Shown here: positions 1 to 8,931 of the stretch, one piece after another
How positions within the stretch are numbered: the first letter of the stretch is position 1
How the letters are laid out: each line of letters starts with the position of its first letter
Assembly: GCF_000384035.1 (NCBI RefSeq)
Contig: NZ_KB913024.1
Location: 2,650,305 to 2,714,304, forward strand
Reading direction: 5' to 3'
Source: Actinopolyspora mortivallis DSM 44261
GTDB taxonomy: Bacteria > Actinomycetota > Actinomycetes > Mycobacteriales > Pseudonocardiaceae
DNA length: 64,000 nt
Program-made: the position numbers and the translations under genes
Notes under the pieces: generated by a model
What the model was told of the DNA's origin: nothing
The model's database searches: none
What the model saw: only the letters and a program-made list of their open reading frames with translations

Positions 1-693
1 TACACGGGACCGTCGCTGTTGGAGCACCTGGAAACCGTCCCGGTGGCACCGGATCCGCACGACGTGCCGTTCCGCATGCCGGTGCAGTACGTCATCCGCC
101 CGCGCACCACCGAGTACCCCGACTACCGGGGCTACGCCGGGCAGGTGGCAGCCGGTGTGGTCTCCGAGGGCGACGAGGTCGTCGTGCTGCCCGCGGGTAT
201 CCGCAGCAGGGTGGCCAAGGTGGACACCCCGGACGGGCAGGTTCCCAGTGCCGCCGCGGGCCGGTCGGTGACCGTGCTGCTCGAGGACGACGTGGACGTG
301 GCACGCGGCGACGTCATCGTCGCCGCCGAGAACCAGCCCCGGGTCACCGACGAGTTCGACGCCACGCTCTGCTGGCTGGCCGAGAAACCGCTCACACCAC
401 GCGCCCGCCTGCTCGTCAAGCACGGCACGCGGACGGTACAGGCCATGGCCACCGAGCTGACCACCCGTTTCGACGAGCAGGAACTGTCCGGAGTGGACTC
501 TCCCGAACAGCTGGAGCTCAACGAGATCGGCCGGGTCCGGTTGCGCACCTCCGAGTCGCTGCCCGTCGACGAGTACGCGGACAGCAGGCGCACGGGCTCG
601 TTCATCGTGCTCGACCCCTCGGACGGTTCGACGCTGGCGGCCGGTCTCGTCGGTGTGCCACTGGCCCCGCTCGCGGCGAGCGTGAACCACTGA
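1..693 (+). CDS. cysN: Sulfate adenylyltransferase subunit 1, C-terminal part (partial)
   Basis: This is the 3' end of a gene that starts before the window; the frame is open from base 1. The protein would be the GTPase subunit of ATP sulfurylase, which with CysD makes adenosine 5'-phosphosulfate. Only the EF-Tu-like beta-barrel domains 2 and 3 are visible. Recognisable stretches are FRMPVQYVIRP at the start of domain 2, GYAGQVAAG, and RTGSFIVLDP near the C-terminus. The G-domain would lie upstream. The stop is followed 16 nt later by a CbiX-type chelatase on the same strand, which fits a sulfate-assimilation operon because sulfite reductase needs siroheme. Confidence 0.93.
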   Translation, partial: YTGPSLLEHLETVPVAPDPHDVPFRMPVQYVIRPRTTEYPDYRGYAGQVAAGVVSEGDEVVVLPAGIRSRVAKVDTPDGQVPSAAAGRSVTVLLEDDVDVARGDVIVAAENQPRVTDEFDATLCWLAEKPLTPRARLLVKHGTRTVQAMATELTTRFDEQELSGVDSPEQLELNEIGRVRLRTSESLPVDEYADSRRTGSFIVLDPSDGSTLAAGLVGVPLAPLAASVNH

Positions 694-709
694 CTCCGGG
701 AGCCGGAAC

Positions 710-1471
710 ATGAGTGCCCCCTTGGTCGCGGTGGCGCACGGAAGCAGGGACCCACGTTCGGCGGAGACCGTCCGGCGGCTGCTGAACGTGGTCCGTTCCG
801 TGCGTCCCGAGCTGGACGTCCGGGAGGCGTTCCTCGACCTGTCCGCGCCGTCGCTGGGCGAGGTACTCGACTCCGTGTACTCCGACGGACACCGGCAGGG
901 GGTGGTGGTTCCGCTGCTGCTGGGCCACGCCTACCACGCGAGCGTGGACATCCCGGAGGCCGTGGCCGAGGCGCGGCGGCGCAATCCGGGACTGTCGGTG
1001 CGCGTCTCCGGGGTCCTCGGACCGGATCCGCGGCTGCGCGCGGCCGCCTGGCGCAGGCTGCTGCACACGGGGGTGGACCTCGGGGACACGGGAATGGGGG
1101 TGGTGCTCGCCGGCGCCGGTTCGGCCCACCCCCCGGCGAACAGGCTCGTGGCGGAGGTGGCCGAGTCCTGGCGTCGGCGTACCGCCTGGGCCGGGGTGGT
1201 GCCCGCCTTCGCCGCGGCGTCCGAGCCGGACGTGCCCACCGCCGTGGAACGGCTGCGCGCGGCCGGGGCCCGGCGCTTCGCGGTGGGCTCCTGGTTCCTC
1301 GCCCCCGGCAGGCTGCCGGACCGGGTGATCGAGCGAGCGCTTGAGCACGTCTCCGAGCCGCTGCTGGCCGAGCCCATGGGGGACGACCACGACGTAGCCG
1401 AACTGGTCGTGGGCCGCTACGAGTCGGCGCTGGACCGGCCTCTCGCCGCGCTCGGCCCGGAAGGACGATGA
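710..1471 (+). CDS. CbiX-type sirohydrochlorin chelatase
   Basis: A 253-residue protein of the CbiX/SirB family, which inserts a metal (Fe2+ for siroheme or Co2+ for cobalamin) into sirohydrochlorin. The N-terminal VAVAHGSRDPRS carries the family's active-site histidine. A second motif, LLLGHAYHASVD, follows near residue 70. The C-terminal half is a second copy of the fold (AGAGSAHPPAN, GSWFLAPGRLPD), as in the long two-domain forms. It starts 16 nt after cysN, with GGGAG upstream. Its place beside sulfate activation makes iron insertion for sulfite-reductase siroheme the likelier job, but the sequence does not settle the metal. Confidence 0.88.
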   Translation: MSAPLVAVAHGSRDPRSAETVRRLLNVVRSVRPELDVREAFLDLSAPSLGEVLDSVYSDGHRQGVVVPLLLGHAYHASVDIPEAVAEARRRNPGLSVRVSGVLGPDPRLRAAAWRRLLHTGVDLGDTGMGVVLAGAGSAHPPANRLVAEVAESWRRRTAWAGVVPAFAAASEPDVPTAVERLRAAGARRFAVGSWFLAPGRLPDRVIERALEHVSEPLLAEPMGDDHDVAELVVGRYESALDRPLAALGPEGR

Positions 1472-1554
1472 GTTCCACCGGCAGGGGGCGCTCTCCGCAC
1501 CTCGCTCCCGGCCGGAGGTGCTGCGCCGGATCTCCGCCGGTGTCGTGGACCCGT

Positions 1555-2346
1555 TCACGGCCGGGATGCGGTGAACAGGTAGTTTCGTTTGCGCGGGGTC
1601 ACCCCGTCGACGGGAATCCAGCTCCCCGAATGCCACACGTGGGGTCGGTATCCCATTTTCCGCAACCGGACCAGGAATGCGGACGGATCGAGACCGTAGC
1701 GGGAAAGGTGCCGTTGTTCGATTTCGAGCAACAGCGTTGGTCTGCATTCCTCCAGGGTTTTCTCCGCACCGTCGAGAACGGTGGGCTCATAGCCCTCGAC
1801 GTCGATTTTCATGAAATCGACCCGGGGAATTCCCCGAAAACGCCGTATCTGGTCCACGGAGAACGTGTCGGTCACCACCGAACGACTTCCGCGGAAGAGC
1901 CCCGTGGGAGGAGCGCTCGCCACCCCCTCACCCACATGGGCGTGCCCGTGGATCGGCAGTCCGAAACGGGTGGGAACGGTGATCCTGCCCCTGCCCGAAC
2001 GCCCACCCAGCGCCGCGCGGGCGATCCGGAGGTTGCGCACGCCGGTCAGCAGCGCGCCGGTCGCCAGTATCCGGTGCGGTTTGCGCTGGGGCTCGAAGGA
2101 ATGTACCTCCCCCGCCGAGCCGACGAGACGGGCCAGGGCGAAGCTGTACATGCCGTAGGCGGCACCGACGTCGAAGCACACGTCCCCGGCTCCGACCACC
2201 TCCTTCAGCCCCTCGACCTCCGGCTCGATCACCGACCACCGCGAGGCACCCCGCAACGCGGCTGCCATCGTCCGCAGTCGACGCCCGTGGGCACGGGATC
2301 CGCGCGGTTCGGGACGCGTTCGGCCACCGGCTGGTTCATTCCTCAT
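1555..2346 (-). CDS. FkbM-family methyltransferase
   Basis: A protein of about 263 residues resembling FkbM S-adenosylmethionine-dependent O-methyltransferases, which act on sugars or natural products. The SAM-binding loop is visible as VCFDVGAAYGMYSFALARLV. FMKIDVEGYEPTVLDGA is the characteristic second motif and LLLEIEQRH the third. The ATG at 2346 is preferred; a GGGGGAGG stretch lies 11 nt upstream. The frame stays open 45 nt further, so a slightly longer form is possible. No glycosyltransferase or biosynthetic cluster lies next to it, so the substrate cannot be guessed. It faces the CbiX gene tail to tail. Confidence 0.8.
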   Translation of the reverse strand: MRNEPAGGRTRPEPRGSRAHGRRLRTMAAALRGASRWSVIEPEVEGLKEVVGAGDVCFDVGAAYGMYSFALARLVGSAGEVHSFEPQRKPHRILATGALLTGVRNLRIARAALGGRSGRGRITVPTRFGLPIHGHAHVGEGVASAPPTGLFRGSRSVVTDTFSVDQIRRFRGIPRVDFMKIDVEGYEPTVLDGAEKTLEECRPTLLLEIEQRHLSRYGLDPSAFLVRLRKMGYRPHVWHSGSWIPVDGVTPRKRNYLFTASRP

Positions 2347-2543
2347 GCGTGGATACACCTCCCCCAGAAACCGTCTCTGCCGACGGTCCAAACTAACCCA
2401 ACCACGTCCTCTTCGGACACTCGGTGTCCCCCGCTCGTGTAAGGAACGGAACTACCTCCCCGCCGACAGACCGGGTCCGTGGAGCACACGGTTCTCCGGC
2501 CGGGCGACGGGCCGTCCGGCCGGAGAAGCCGCGGGGATGCGGC

Positions 2544-3485
2544 TCAGGAGGCGGAGAAGGTCACCTTCCGCACCCCGTGGAGGCAGGTGTAGTCGTAACC
2601 ACCCAGTTCACCGCCGGACTCCTCGGCCAGGCAGGTGAAGTCGTGGCTGCGGTAGTTCTCGCCGAGGTTGCCCTCGGCGTCGGCGGCGACGTCACGGGCC
2701 ACGCCGCAGTCCACACCGGTGGCGTTCACGCCGAAGGCCCCGTGGTCCGTCTCCGGGCTGAAGGGCACGTCACCGCAGGAGCGGACGGGCGTGTAGTCGG
2801 CGGTGACGGTGGTGTCCCCGTCGAGCACGACCGTGTTGTCCTGCCGAACTGTGCTCTGCGGGTGGATCACCTCGCGCGGGCCCGTGGCGGTACTGCCCAC
2901 GGCGACACGTGCCACCGAGCTGCTCCCCTGCCGCAGACCGACCGAGGCGGAGTACACCCCGTCGCCGTCGAAGTCGTTCAGCGCGATCGCCCCGAGGTCC
3001 TCGATTCCGTCCACCTCGCCCTGGGCGGGGCCTTCCGGCTGGTCGAAGAGACCGTAGAAGGTCATCCCGGCGGGGACGTTTCCGTCGGTACGGACCTGCA
3101 TCCGCAGTTCCGTGGTTCCCCGCTCGGGCAGCTTCCCGTCACTCTCCACCGGTTCCACGGTGCGCACCGTCAGCGGATCATCCGTGTCACCCCCGAAGCG
3201 CCCCGGCAGACTGCCGGTGACCCGGACGCGTTCACCGACGTAGGGAAGCACCACCTTGGAGTCGAAGTCGAGGGCGTAACTGGTCCCGCTCTCCGAGTCG
3301 GTGATGGCGTAGCCGGACTCCGCGCGTACCAGTTTTCCGGTGACCGTGGTGAACAGACCCCCGTGTTGTGACACGGACGTAGCGGGATCCTTTTCCGTTT
3401 TCTCGGGGATGGTCGCGGAAACAGCCGTTCCCGCGCCTCCGAGAACGGTCAGTGCGGCGAAGGCGGCGGCAAACGTCTTGTGCAT
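2544..3485 (-). CDS. Secreted protein of unknown function
   Basis: A 313-residue exported protein. The ATG at 3485 follows AAGGAG at good spacing and is followed by a clear signal peptide (MHKTFAAAFAALTVLGGAG, ending near AVSA). This start is better than the longer open frame reaching 3698, whose extra N-terminus is arginine-rich and implausible. The mature part has an OB-like segment (GKLVRAESGYAITD, VGERVRVTGSLPGRFGG), then a middle part with a DFDGDGVYSASV stretch resembling a calcium-binding loop. The last 90 residues have five cysteines (SCGDV, VDCGVA, DFTCLAEE, YTCLHG). I do not recognise the family. A complex inverted repeat lies about 190 nt upstream. Confidence 0.72.
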   Translation of the reverse strand: MHKTFAAAFAALTVLGGAGTAVSATIPEKTEKDPATSVSQHGGLFTTVTGKLVRAESGYAITDSESGTSYALDFDSKVVLPYVGERVRVTGSLPGRFGGDTDDPLTVRTVEPVESDGKLPERGTTELRMQVRTDGNVPAGMTFYGLFDQPEGPAQGEVDGIEDLGAIALNDFDGDGVYSASVGLRQGSSSVARVAVGSTATGPREVIHPQSTVRQDNTVVLDGDTTVTADYTPVRSCGDVPFSPETDHGAFGVNATGVDCGVARDVAADAEGNLGENYRSHDFTCLAEESGGELGGYDYTCLHGVRKVTFSAS

Positions 3486-4090
3486 GTCGGACTTCTCCTT
3501 CTCGCGTGGGGAGTTCCCTTTCGGTTTTCTGTCCCGTGGGACGCGCCGGGAGGGCGAAAGTTGCCTTCCGCGTGCACATCGATTCGTCGCGAACCGCTTT
3601 TCCGCACGGCACACCCGTTCTCCGCCCCGGTTCCGAATTCCCGCGCGGCTTACCCGACAAACGCACACCCCTCGAATTGCTCCGAACGGAGCAGTCACAC
3701 CGCCCCGCGCTGAGGTATTCGGAGCAATTCGGGGCGATACGCCCCGGAGAAGGGGGATCTACCCTCATGATCGGAGTGCGCCCACGGGGCGCGCCCCGGC
3801 GGCGGGACGGACGCTACCCCCGACACTCCGCCCGTCGCCGGGCCTCAGCTTCCGGTTCGAACGAGTACCGGCCAGCACAGCACGCGTGTTTGGTAAACAG
3901 GAGATACCGATATTCACTCCATAAGGTCATGAGACAGTAACGACCACGCAGTGACGCGCTCAACCGATCGCTCGGCGGGCCGCCAGGCAGGCACGTCCCG
4001 ACCGAACCGCGTTCGAAGCGGCCTCCGTCATCACGTGACGAAGACCGCCGGACCACACCGAGAACCTGACAAGGGGAAGCAGCGGGGGCG
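3486..4090. other. Intergenic region with inverted repeats, no gene seen
   Basis: 605 nt between two divergent genes. The open frames here are arginine-rich shadows. It holds the inverted-repeat cluster at 3673-3746, described separately. From about 3880 to 3950 there is a noticeably AT-richer patch that probably carries the promoter of the large ARH gene, although no consensus -35/-10 pair stands out. Confidence 0.6.
3673..3746. promoter_or_regulatory. Nested inverted repeats, possible operator
   Basis: CGAATTGCTCCG (3673-3684) is repeated as a perfect inverted copy CGGAGCAATTCG (3720-3731). The left arm is itself part of a local dyad TGCTCCG-AA-CGGAGCA (3678-3693). Directly after the right arm is a 7-bp hairpin CGGGGCG-ATA-CGCCCCG (3730-3746). 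The half-site TGCTCCG thus occurs three times within about 50 bp, roughly 190-240 bp upstream of the secreted-protein start. This looks like a binding site for a dimeric regulator with an extra half-site; the regulator is unknown. Confidence 0.45.
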
Positions 4091-7000
4091 ATGAGCAGTC
4101 AGCAGCCGAGCCGACCGGCTATTACACCCGCGATGCGGGAACAGGCAGCGCAACAGCCGAACAGCTGGCTGTACGTGGTGGATCCGATCTTCACCGACCC
4201 CAACGCGGAGGTACCGCCCTGGGGATTCATCGGCGGCTTCCGCGTCGACGAACACGGTCGGATCACCGAGGACTTCTCCCCGAACCCGAACTACCGCCCG
4301 TCCCCGGTGGCGCTGCGGCTGCCCGCCCCCACCAACGACGTGGAACGGGCCCTGCAGCTGACCACCACCGGTTACGCCCCCGCCCAGACCCTGCTGGCCG
4401 CCCTGCTGGAGACCGAACTCATCCTGTTCGCCCAACCCCAGGGCGACGGGCTGTTCACCCTCAACCACCACTCGGGCCGCAAACAGCTGCAGGTCTTCAC
4501 CTCGGAGACACAGCTGCCGGGCAACTGGACCAGCTGGCAACGCATGACGGGCCGCTCCCTGGCGGGAATGCGTCCCCTCGGCACGGACCTGCAGGTGAAC
4601 CCGAACAGTGTCGTCAAGGTCCGTGTTCCCGCCGAGGACCTGATCCGCGCGGCGGGGCTTCCCGTCACGGCCAACCACACCGCCAACGGAGCCTCCGCCG
4701 CCGAGACGACCGCGCGGACCGACGTCTCCACGATCACCACCCCCGGCCGTCCCACCACGAGCACCCCCTCCTCCGCCACGGCCCCGGAGTCCACCTCCTC
4801 CGAGTCGGCGCCGGACCTGCCGTCACCGCCCCAGCAGGAGGAACGCGAGCGGGTGGGCGACGATCCCTTCGGGGAACGTTTCCTGGGAAGTCTGCTGGCC
4901 ACGGCGGCCGGGGACGCCCTCGGAGCCCCCGTCGAGTTCTACCCGCTCGAACAGATCAGAAGTCGTTACGGCACCGACGGGGTGACCGACTACGACCGCA
5001 ACACCGAGCACCCGGGTGCGTTCACCGACGACACGCAGCTGACGCTGTTCACCCTCGAAGGCATGATCCGGGGTCATCTCGCCGTCCGCACCGGAGTGAG
5101 CGAGAACCCGCTGCCCGCGATCCAGCTGGGACTGCAACGCTGGCTGCACACCCAGGGGTACTCCTGGGAACGTGCCGCCGGGCCGTTCCTGCACACCCAC
5201 CCCGAACCGGACGGGTGGCTGGTCGCCCTGCCGGAGTTCTTCGCGGTGCGCTCCCCCGCCAGCAGCAACATCAGCGCCCTGCGGGAGTTCGTCTCCTCCG
5301 AACGGCCGGGCAGTGTCGCCGAACCGCTGGGGCGTTCGGAGACCAACGGCGGGATGCTGCGCGCGCTGCCCGCCGCGCTGTGGTCGCGCGATCCGCACAC
5401 CGTCTTCGAGATGGCCTGCGCCTGTGCCGCGCTGACCCACGGCGCGCCCGAGGGGTACCTTCCCGCCGGAGTGCTGGGGGTGCTGCTGCGTCAGCTGTGG
5501 GACGGTCAGAAACTGGCCACGGCACTCGCGCGGGCCCGCACGGTCCTCGCCGAGTACGCGCCCGACTGCGGCACGGAACAGGCCCTGGCCCGTGCCGTGG
5601 AGCTCGCCGAGCACGGCAGCCCCACCCCCGAACGCCTCAAGGACGTGCTCGGGGCCGGTTGGACGGCCTCCGAGGCGCTGGCCATCGCCGTCTGTGCCGT
5701 GTCGAGCACGGAGAACCTGGCCCGGGCGGTGCTGTTGGCGGTCAACCACTCCGGCGACAGCGACTCCACCGGGGCCGTCTGCGGAGCCCTGGCCGGGGCG
5801 ATGTACGGCAGGTCGGCGCTTCCCGGGGTGTGGCTGCGGGACCTGCGTCAACGCGAAACGGTCGAGGACCTCGGACGGGACGCGCTGCGGGAGTTCGGAA
5901 CCTCCCCTCCGGACGACGAGGGATGGCGGCAGCGCTACCCCGGCCACGGGGACGTCTCCTCCCTGGGATTCGATCCCACGTTCGGTGGGCGGGCCCCCGC
6001 CGAACACTCCTCCCCGAGCGGTTCCGCCGTGGTGGAGGAGGTCCCCGACCCCTCCGGAACGGAAAGCTCCACCGGAGAGTCCTCCGGCACCACCGCTCCC
6101 ACGGAGGATCCTCCGGACTCCGCTGTCGGCGGTGGCGGGTTCCGCGGTCCCCTGCTCGGAGGGGCGGTGGGGGACGCGCTCGGCTATCTCGTCGAGTTCG
6201 ACCCGCTGGCCACCATCCGGGGACGGTTCGGTCCCGCCGGGGTGACCGGATTCCCGGAGAAGGGGAACGCGTCCGCGGTGGTCAGCGACGACACCCAGAT
6301 GACCCTGTTCACCCTGGAGGGCATCATCCGTGCGGGGACCTCCAGGCGCCTGGGGAGGGCGACTCCTCCGGTCGAGGTGGTGCGACACGCCTACCAACGG
6401 TGGCTGCACACCCAGGGGTTCGACTGGAAGGAGGCGCGCGGCCCCGCGGAGGAGGACGAACCGGACGGGTGGCTGATCGGGCGGCGCGAGCTGTTCAAAC
6501 GACGGGCCCCGGGCACCACGTGCATCCAGGCCCTGCACGGCTTCGGCCGCGAACGCAGAGCCGGTTCGGTGGCCGCTCCGTTGAACGACTCCAAGGGGTG
6601 CGGCGGGGTCATGCGAGCCGCCCCCGTGGCGCTGTGGTCGACCGATCGGCGGGAGGTTTTCCGCGTCGCGGCCGAAAGCGCCGCCCTCACGCACGGCCAT
6701 CCGAGCGGCTACCTCCCGGCCGGGGCGTTCGCCGTGATCGTGCGGGCCCTCCTCGACGGGTTCTCCCTCCACCAGGCCCTCGACACGGCGTTGGGGGAAC
6801 TGAGCCGGTGGGACGAGCACCAGGAGACGACGGCCTGCCTGAAACGGGCCGAGGAGCTGGCCGCCGCCGGGGAACGAGGACCGGAGACGATCGAGCGGCG
6901 GCTCGGTGGCGGATGGGTCGGTGAGGAAGCGCTGGGCATAGCGGTCTACGCCGCGCTCACCCACCCCGACTCGTTCACCGACGCCGTGCTGCTGGCGGTC

Positions 7001-8854
7001 AACCACTCCGGCGACAGCGACTCCACCGGCTCCGTCTGCGGCACCGTCATGGGGGCCGCGCTGTCCGCCGACTCGATTCCGGAGGAATGGGTACGGACGC
7101 TGGACCTGCGCGAGACGATCGAACGGATCGCCGCCGACGCCGAGCTGGAGTTCGGACCGGCCCCGCCCCAGGACGCGGAATGGCTGCGGCGCTACCCGCT
7201 TCCCCCCGGAGAACGAGCGGCGGAGGCCTCCGGTGCGGGCGGGGAAACACCGCCCCGGACGTGGCTGCCCGTGCGCGACACGGCCTCCTCGGGTTCCGCC
7301 TCGGCGGAGTCCGAAGCGCAACGGCCGTCTCCCGGGACCGACGAACAGGAGGGGGAGGGAATCCCGGACACCGAGGAAGACGCACCGCCGCCCGAGGAGC
7401 ACGCGCCCACGGGCACGGACGTAGCCATCTCCGACTCCCCGGCCTCCCCGGCGGAGGGCGAGGACGCCGGGAAGGAAGAAGATCCCTCCTCCGCCGAGGA
7501 GGCACCCCCGGAGTGGGAACGGCACGCGGAGGAACCGCCCCCGACGGAGGAGGCCACGGGCAACGAGTCCCTGTCTGCCGAGGAGTCCCGGCTGTTGAGT
7601 GCCTGGAGGCGGATCCAGGACGGGGACGGGGACGTGCCCACCGAGCTGTACGAGGGACTGCGCGCACTGGCGATCGACACGTTCGGTGCCGAGGAGGCCG
7701 CGCGGCTGCTCGGGACGCACGGGCGGAACCGGAACACGGGGGCTCTCGCGGAGGAGTCCCCTTCGGAGCTGGACCTCGACCAGCGTCTCCGTGGCTGCGT
7801 GCTGGGCACGTTGTGCGGCGACGTCCTGGGTACACCGTTGATGTTTTCCACCGACACGGGAAAGCTCGACGCCGACGAGCTCGAGAGACTCGTGGGCACG
7901 GACGGCCGGGGGAGCTGCCTCAGCCAACAGCTGCTGTTCGTGCTGCACGGTGTGCTGCGCGCCGAACTGCGGAAACGGCTGCACGACTCCGATACCACCA
8001 CCGTGGACAACATCCGCACGAGTCTGCGGCAGTGGCTGGGCACCCAGGGGGTCGTGCTGCGGCATCCTCCACGCGAGCACTGGCCGGGTGAGACGCCCGT
8101 CCTGCGTGCCCAGCGTTTTCCCGACCATGCCAGCCTGGCCGCCCTCGCCGCCCCGGCCCAGCACGGCACGAGGCCGGGACCGTTGAACCCGCCCAACGAC
8201 GCGGACGGCTTCCTCGGCACGGCCCGCGCCGCCCCGCTCGGGCTGTTCGCCCCCGACCTCGCGGTCGCCTTCACCCTCGGCGCGGAAAGCGCGGTGCTGA
8301 CTCACGGCAGCCCGGACGGTTACCTTCCCGCCGGGATGCTCGCCGGGCTGGTCAACGCGCTGCTGCGGGGTACGACGCTGGCGGAGGCGACCCGGCGGGC
8401 GCTGGCGGAACTGGACAAGTACGAGGGGAGCACGAACACGGCGGAGGCGGTCCGCTCGGCGGTGCGACTGGCCGAGAACGGACCACCGGAGGCCACGGCC
8501 CTGGGGGAGCTCGGCAGCGGCTGGCGGGCCCCGGAGGCACTGGCCATCGCCCTGGCGGCAGCGTTGTCCCGTCCGGACTCGTGGCGCGAGGCCGTGACCC
8601 TGGCCGCCTCCCACCCCGGCAACAGCGCCGCCACCGCCGCCCTCTGCGGCGGCCTGCTGGGCGCCTCCCGCGGTGACGAGGCACTACCGACCGAGTTGGT
8701 CGAACGGCTCGAACCGCGTGAGGTCGCCGAGACGCTGCTGGCGGACCGGCAACGTCTGCGGGATCCGGAGGAACCGTTCTCGGAAGAGCAGCCTCCGGAA
8801 TGGATGACACGGTATCTCGGCGAGGAAAGCGGCGGTAACGGAACCTCCCGCTGA
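4091..8854 (+). CDS. Triple ADP-ribosylglycohydrolase protein with N-terminal T7SS-associated domain
   Basis: A 1587-residue protein. Residues about 20-185 (NSWLYVVDP, VPPWGFIGGF, NPNYRPSP) match the N-terminal domain that I know as type VII secretion system-associated in actinobacteria. A Ser/Thr/Pro linker follows, then three ARH (DraG/ARH3-like) modules at about 262-640, 684-1035 and 1230-1570. ARH enzymes use two Mg2+ ions to remove ADP-ribose. Module 1 has TDDTQ at 312-316 and GDSDST with D556/D558. Module 2 has SDDTQ at 732-736 and D975/D977. Both keep all metal ligands. In module 3 the first motif is replaced by SCLSQ and the second by GNSAAT (N1511, A1513), so it should be inactive. 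An acidic linker separates modules 2 and 3. The ATG at 4091 has only GGGGG close upstream. Confidence 0.82.
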   Translation: MSSQQPSRPAITPAMREQAAQQPNSWLYVVDPIFTDPNAEVPPWGFIGGFRVDEHGRITEDFSPNPNYRPSPVALRLPAPTNDVERALQLTTTGYAPAQTLLAALLETELILFAQPQGDGLFTLNHHSGRKQLQVFTSETQLPGNWTSWQRMTGRSLAGMRPLGTDLQVNPNSVVKVRVPAEDLIRAAGLPVTANHTANGASAAETTARTDVSTITTPGRPTTSTPSSATAPESTSSESAPDLPSPPQQEERERVGDDPFGERFLGSLLATAAGDALGAPVEFYPLEQIRSRYGTDGVTDYDRNTEHPGAFTDDTQLTLFTLEGMIRGHLAVRTGVSENPLPAIQLGLQRWLHTQGYSWERAAGPFLHTHPEPDGWLVALPEFFAVRSPASSNISALREFVSSERPGSVAEPLGRSETNGGMLRALPAALWSRDPHTVFEMACACAALTHGAPEGYLPAGVLGVLLRQLWDGQKLATALARARTVLAEYAPDCGTEQALARAVELAEHGSPTPERLKDVLGAGWTASEALAIAVCAVSSTENLARAVLLAVNHSGDSDSTGAVCGALAGAMYGRSALPGVWLRDLRQRETVEDLGRDALREFGTSPPDDEGWRQRYPGHGDVSSLGFDPTFGGRAPAEHSSPSGSAVVEEVPDPSGTESSTGESSGTTAPTEDPPDSAVGGGGFRGPLLGGAVGDALGYLVEFDPLATIRGRFGPAGVTGFPEKGNASAVVSDDTQMTLFTLEGIIRAGTSRRLGRATPPVEVVRHAYQRWLHTQGFDWKEARGPAEEDEPDGWLIGRRELFKRRAPGTTCIQALHGFGRERRAGSVAAPLNDSKGCGGVMRAAPVALWSTDRREVFRVAAESAALTHGHPSGYLPAGAFAVIVRALLDGFSLHQALDTALGELSRWDEHQETTACLKRAEELAAAGERGPETIERRLGGGWVGEEALGIAVYAALTHPDSFTDAVLLAVNHSGDSDSTGSVCGTVMGAALSADSIPEEWVRTLDLRETIERIAADAELEFGPAPPQDAEWLRRYPLPPGERAAEASGAGGETPPRTWLPVRDTASSGSASAESEAQRPSPGTDEQEGEGIPDTEEDAPPPEEHAPTGTDVAISDSPASPAEGEDAGKEEDPSSAEEAPPEWERHAEEPPPTEEATGNESLSAEESRLLSAWRRIQDGDGDVPTELYEGLRALAIDTFGAEEAARLLGTHGRNRNTGALAEESPSELDLDQRLRGCVLGTLCGDVLGTPLMFSTDTGKLDADELERLVGTDGRGSCLSQQLLFVLHGVLRAELRKRLHDSDTTTVDNIRTSLRQWLGTQGVVLRHPPREHWPGETPVLRAQRFPDHASLAALAAPAQHGTRPGPLNPPNDADGFLGTARAAPLGLFAPDLAVAFTLGAESAVLTHGSPDGYLPAGMLAGLVNALLRGTTLAEATRRALAELDKYEGSTNTAEAVRSAVRLAENGPPEATALGELGSGWRAPEALAIALAAALSRPDSWREAVTLAASHPGNSAATAALCGGLLGASRGDEALPTELVERLEPREVAETLLADRQRLRDPEEPFSEEQPPEWMTRYLGEESGGNGTSR
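5736..5772 (+). repeat. 37-bp direct repeat, copy 1 (ARH module 1 metal motif)
   Basis: Identical to 6993-7029. It encodes the second metal-binding motif of module 1 (VNHSGDSDSTG). The modules around it have diverged, so the exact nucleotide match marks either strong constraint or recent conversion between the modules. Confidence 0.85.
6993..7029 (+). repeat. 37-bp direct repeat, copy 2 (ARH module 2 metal motif)
   Basis: Identical to 5736-5772. It encodes the same metal-binding motif in module 2. The corresponding stretches in module 3 and in the next gene are altered. Confidence 0.85.
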
Positions 8855-8931
8855 GTCGATGCACCGGTGTGGACGGCGGCCCGTGAGGTGCCGGTACACC
8901 GTCAACCGGCCGAACCGGCTGGAGCCTTTCC

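Noticed and set aside
5736..7029. Repeated stretches in the ARH gene as a possible CRISPR or tandem-repeat array
   Set aside because: The repeats are codon-aligned copies of protein motifs in homologous modules about 1.25 kb apart, not short regularly spaced repeats.
4823..8614. Long minus-strand open frame opposite the triple-ARH gene
   Set aside because: Arginine/glycine/glutamine-rich composition without domains. It is an antisense shadow produced by high GC at third positions.
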